From Saxidomus purpurata (lineage: Eukaryota > Mollusca > Bivalvia > Venerida > Veneridae): 64,000 bases of DNA. This document shows, piece by piece, positions 60,401 to 64,000 of the stretch. Under the pieces are notes generated by a model, which made no database searches, had not been told where the DNA came from, and saw only the letters and a program-made list of their open reading frames with translations. The translations under genes and the position numbers were made by a program. The stretch covers positions 51,254,348 through 51,318,347 of the forward strand of contig JAFMSR010000002.1 in assembly GCA_022818135.1 (NCBI GenBank). Reading direction: 5' to 3'. Numbering within the stretch: the stretch's first letter is position 1; every line of letters begins with the position of its first letter.

Positions 60401-61590
60401 TGAAATACAGTCAGGAGTTCGGATGTGTAGTAATTAAATTACGGGTGCGGTAGCACGAGCAATTTAATTTTTCGCATTCCAACGACTGACTATTTTATTC
60501 AACGATACATTTTTGATTCCAACACATTTCCTGAACTATATTCCATCATGGTAACTTTAAATTTATATAGTCTTGTCACGCGATTTCGTAGCACTTAGGT
60601 TCGAGTAGCAAGATAGACTAGACTTTTCAAGCGTGGATGGTATTTTAGTACTTTGCAAGACGGACACAGTCTAGTTCAAACATTTATACATTCTGCTTGT
60701 TTTTTACATTTTGTTAAGCATGACATGAACCGTTTTGCACGAAATACACGTAGCAAAATTTCCAATACGCAGGAATACAAGTGTACACTTTAGGGAGAAA
60801 AGTCTCGCCGTGTAGCTTGGATAATATGATTACTTAGAAGGTAAGCAAAACATTTAGACATTCCGCTTGTTTTTTACATTTTGTTAAGCATGGCATGAAC
60901 GCTTTGCACGAAATACACGTAGCAAAATTTCAAATTCGCAGGAATAGAAAATGTGTACGAGTTTAGGGAAAAAAAGTCTCGCCCTGTAGATTGTATATGA
61001 CTTGGAAGGTAAGCAAGTCTTTCTGTTTAGATTGATGGAGAAATAAATGATCTATTTCAAAAATGGTTTTTAACATGCTTGTAAACCGCTTCCAAATTCC
61101 GCCATAAAATCGTGACGGGAAGTGCTATAGGAAATTGAAAGAAAACAGTGCCCTCGCATTTCAGCAAAAAATTCAAAAAGTTAAATGTCATTAAAATTTG
61201 AACGCGATAGGTGAAAATAAGAAATGTAGGGTCTTGTATATATATATAGGACAAGGACACGAAATACATCTATGAACAGACGAGAGGCACAATTCTACAA
61301 AATGCGATATACCAAATGGACCTGCTTTCGCGCAGTAATATCAATGAAGAATTAAACACGTGTTTCACGTGTTGTTCACGCCCCCCAAACTAGAAATGTA
61401 GTGAGAGTTTCATGACCAAATGACTACGTTGCAGAGATACACGCTGCGGAGAACGTGTATGTCTTGCCTCATGTGCTTATGTATAACTATAAGTTTGAAC
61501 AACATTTTATGATAAATTAAAGTCTTAAAAATGATTCCACTTACTTTGACAAACCACGCCGATCAACAAGATGAGTGCGAAGGTCCTCAT
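54454..61590 (-). CDS. Unrecognised 418-residue secreted helical protein, six exons
   Basis: Exons 61590-61545 (46 nt), 59823-59539 (285), 58347-58168 (180), 56792-56595 (198), 55405-55213 (193) and 54808-54454 (355 with stop), all with GT-AG borders and matching phases 1, 1, 1, 1, 2. The leader MRTFALILLIGVVCQ is a signal peptide. The mature part is mostly helical, with cysteines at 118, 160, 281, 311 and 343, three of them in a C-P context (KCPAAV, RCPNSE, VCPRVV). Sequons include an N-E-T in exon 4 and N323. Near the C-terminus 396-410 are hydrophobic (LNFVSVVFTMLLLLY), possibly a membrane or lipid-anchor signal, followed by eight polar residues. I recognise no family. Symmetrical exons 2-4 would allow skipping without frameshift. 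A TATA box (61665-61672) lies about 75 bp upstream. Confidence 0.78.
55552..55873. repeat. Family-A MITE, copy 4
   Basis: Lies in intron 4 of the 418-residue gene. Left end TTGAGGGACATACCCTA, right end TAGGGAGTGCCCCTTTAA, with CTGCTAGATGTAGGG. It is inverted relative to copies 1-2. Confidence 0.8.
56193..56225. repeat. Lone family-A-like terminus
   Basis: GATTAAAGAGGCCCCCTAAA resembles one end of family A; no second end seen. Confidence 0.35.
60393..60506. repeat. Fold-back element in intron 1
   Basis: TCGTTCAATGAAATACAGTC on the left is inverted on the right (GACTATTTTATTCAACGA), with pairing extending to AATTAAATT around a 20-base GC-rich centre. The arms match at about three of four positions. 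Confidence 0.55.
60680..61015. repeat. Two ~167-bp tandem units in intron 1
   Basis: Both units share CATTTTGTTAAGCATG, CGAAATACACGTAGCAAAAT and AAAGTCTCGCC, ending in GGAAGGTAAGCAA-like words. They diverge at about one base in ten. Confidence 0.8.
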
Positions 61591-61664
61591 GCTTTACGCC
61601 TTGGGATGAGCTGCTTTCCAACCGAGTTCACTGCAAGTTGTGAAGAGTTGGGCTGGCGGCGGCC

Positions 61665-61672
61665 TTTATATA
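61665..61672 (-). promoter_or_regulatory. TATA box of the 418-residue gene
   Basis: On the gene strand ACTATATAAAGGCC lies about 75 bp upstream of the ATG, placing transcription start near 61635. Confidence 0.6.
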
Positions 61673-61699
61673 GTATATCTACCATGAGGCCCTGCATGC

Positions 61700-64000
61700 T
61701 GTTTTTCGAAACTGTTAACAAACACATAAAGTATTGCAAATAACGCCAAGAAAATAAAACTTCCAATTGCGATATTTGGACCTCTATCTTCTCTCTTGTA
61801 CTTCATTTATTGATAAGGCGAAACATGAGAGTTTAAGACGACCATGAAGTTACGACGGCAATGTACGAAGTCATGATAGAAAAACATCGCGCATCACCAT
61901 CGTCACTTTGTGTAACGACATCGAAACTTCGTGCAGCGCAATCTTGACTTCGTTAAGTAGCTCGACAAATGCACGAAGACAATGTATTGCCTTGGCGAAA
62001 TATCGTATATTTTGTTTGACAAGCCACTAAGTTACATGCACATACCCCAGCAAAATCTTACATTTCTAGGCTCTCATATTTTGCAAACATTGCACTTGGG
62101 ATTCACGTGAAACTTTGTTCTGTGTGTTGCCTAGTTGCACTTCAAACAATAACCACTTAACTGACAAAAAGACACAACAAGCAGGATCAATTCAGCGTAT
62201 GTGTTTGTCTTATGTTTGTTTAAAATAAGAGCAATCACGTTAACCTTAAGTTTTAAGCAATTTTGAATATATTTGGTAGGTATTTTACAAATGCTGACCA
62301 TAACTTTTAATCTTAAAAACAAATGTCGGGTTTTAATATATTTGTTTTACAAATCAACAAATTTAGTGTCGAGGTAGCAGGGATTTTCGTCTAGTAATTT
62401 ATTAAATTTTTTAATTAGTTCAAGGGATACATGTACTTGGTTATATTACGTTTTGTTCTTTTATATTCCTCGGGTCAGTAACATGTATTAAGTCCGTAAA
62501 ACTTCGTAATCTGTTTTTAGTTTAACTGTTTTTAGCTTCAGATACTGTTGAACAACATACAAATTGTGCGTACATATTTGTTAAGGTTATTTAATCTAAA
62601 TTAAATCAACTAACTATTGGAGGGCCTCTTCAGTAATGTACTTGTTCACGGATTCCTCATGCAATGCGTGAAAAAAAAACATTTAAAGGTGTACGCCCCG
62701 GTTACCAAAACAAAGGATAAAGACTATTTATAACATATCTATAACATATTTATAACATTTCTATAACATTTTTGTTCGTACAAAGCCCACAAACTTCAAA
62801 AAGTACTTCTACTGTAAGCAAAAACTATCTACATGTTTCATTGTAGGTTTAGGAAAAAGACCTCTTATCTTTCAAAGTTTCCATTTTGAGTTCTAGACAA
62901 GAACGGTGAAGAAAACACAATAAATCAATACATTCTTTGAGAACATGTATATAATGAGTTATACTAACCTATTTCTTTTATTGAAAGATATAAATTAAAA
63001 ACAGAAAAGGTGGAATCCCAACTATTGGCTAGAAAATGCATTGGAAAATAGCGAAATAAATAACCCGCGAAATAGAGGCTTTTGCAGTATTTTCATATGA
63101 TCCGGGGGAGAAAAGCAATAGAGAAGTATCAAAGATTTGTAAGTATATCCCGACAAGCTGAATGGGAGATTTCGTAAAATGTTTTGGATTTTTGGTTATA
63201 TCTTAACGAAATTTTCTTAATCTTTCTTACAAAAATTCTGATATGTGTGGTAGTTGAAATAAACAAACAGCACATGGAAAAAAAGATTCAGTGAAAAAAT
63301 GTAACACCCAAATAAACTTTGCATTAAATGACGTCATTCCAATACCAAGAATACTACATATCATTATATGTTCCCCGCGGGTCAAAATAAAAAAAAGTTT
63401 TAAATAAGAATACTTTGATCACTAAGAGGAAATTGAAAATGGTAGAACAGTAACCAATCCTGTTCTTATTTTTGGCGGGAAATGTGACGGTTTGTTTTAA
63501 AGTACAGTATAGTCTCGAGACAGCTTTATTTGCTCTGTCTTTTACCTATCAGCCACGTGACATGAGCGCATATTTCTTACTATGTTACTTTTGAGGAAAA
63601 ACTCTCCGGAAAAAGATGTCGCAGACATAATTACACGTTTGACTTTATAATGCCCCCTCGCCCCGCCCCCCCCCCCTTGACACACAGACACTACTAGTTC
63701 ATCGTTTGCATTTTTTCTCTTGATAAGATATACAATCTAATACCCTTAAGAACAGTAAAGGTCTTTCAAGCTTTTCATGATAGAATTAAAAAAAAAAAAA
63801 CGGGTATAAATCTTTTTTTCATGTATATCTTTTGAACCGACTCCTCATTGATGCGCCTGTTCGGTAAATTCACGAGAGAATCGTGCAAGTAAAATCAACA
63901 TGTACACAGGATACATGTATGCCACTTTGAACACAATGAGACACTGGTTTTTTATATGCATAATTTATGTCCCACTATTTGATCGTTATTTTGTTGAGAA
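61700..64000. other. Upstream flank, no supported gene
   Basis: AT-rich. Contains a short array of CTATAACAT-like 12-mers (62725-62775) and a poly(C) tract (63666-63677). The short ORFs at 61531 and 62131 overlap the leader exon in antisense or lack motifs. Confidence 0.5.

Noticed and set aside
61531..61743. 70-codon plus ORF
   Set aside because: Antisense to the signal-peptide exon and the TATA region of the 418-residue gene.

Overview
The window looks like intergenic-rich nuclear DNA of a bivalve mollusc, probably a heterodont clam. This is inferred from the AT-rich background, GT-AG introns, abundant TACATGTA words, several miniature inverted-repeat elements, tRNA-derived SINE heads, and tandem-repeat cassettes of a kind I associate with clam genomes. 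Species cannot be named from sequence alone. Most listed short ORFs are chance or repeat-derived; the real genes are multi-exon.

Two gene systems stand out. First, three paralogous genes (A1, 12.7-14.6 kb, minus; A2, 25.8-27.7 kb, minus; A3, 35.3-37.2 kb, plus) each encode a secreted protein of 233-235 residues. They share one structure: a 19-nt first coding exon ending in phase 1, a 218-nt exon, a 78-nt exon and a last exon of 387-393 nt, with phase-0 introns after exons 2 and 3. Each has a hydrophobic leader, paired cysteines and four predicted helices. Order, size and intron phases resemble class I helical cytokines (IL-6/G-CSF type), a proposal based on architecture and not on sequence identity to a known family. 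Three promoter blocks plus a TATA box are conserved upstream of all three. Pieces of a broken helix-D exon lie beside A2. Second, a six-exon gene on the minus strand (54.5-61.6 kb) encodes an unrecognised 418-residue secreted or membrane-tethered helical protein.

Layout: 0-6 kb, two family-A MITEs, Tc1 fragments, a palindromic minisatellite and a 5'-truncated non-LTR retrotransposon. 6.0-11.2 kb and 18.5-24.0 kb, two nearly identical copies of one segment, each with a Penelope-like remnant and a candidate hammerhead ribozyme. 11.5-12.3 kb, an L1/Tx1-like tail. 12.3-15.4 kb, gene A1, which is an inverted duplicate of the A3 region (34.4-37.65 kb). 16.2-17.2 kb, a TIR element with tandem units. 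25-28 kb, gene A2. 28.8-29.6 kb, a decayed mariner. 31-34 kb, repeats and SINEs. 38-52 kb, a dense set of DNA elements and satellites without a recognisable gene. 54-62 kb, the 418-residue gene. 62-64 kb, its unannotated upstream flank.

The cytokine-like cluster appears to have grown by at least two events: an older split giving A2 and a later inverted duplication giving A1/A3. The 5.2-kb flanking segment was copied more recently than the A1-A2 split.
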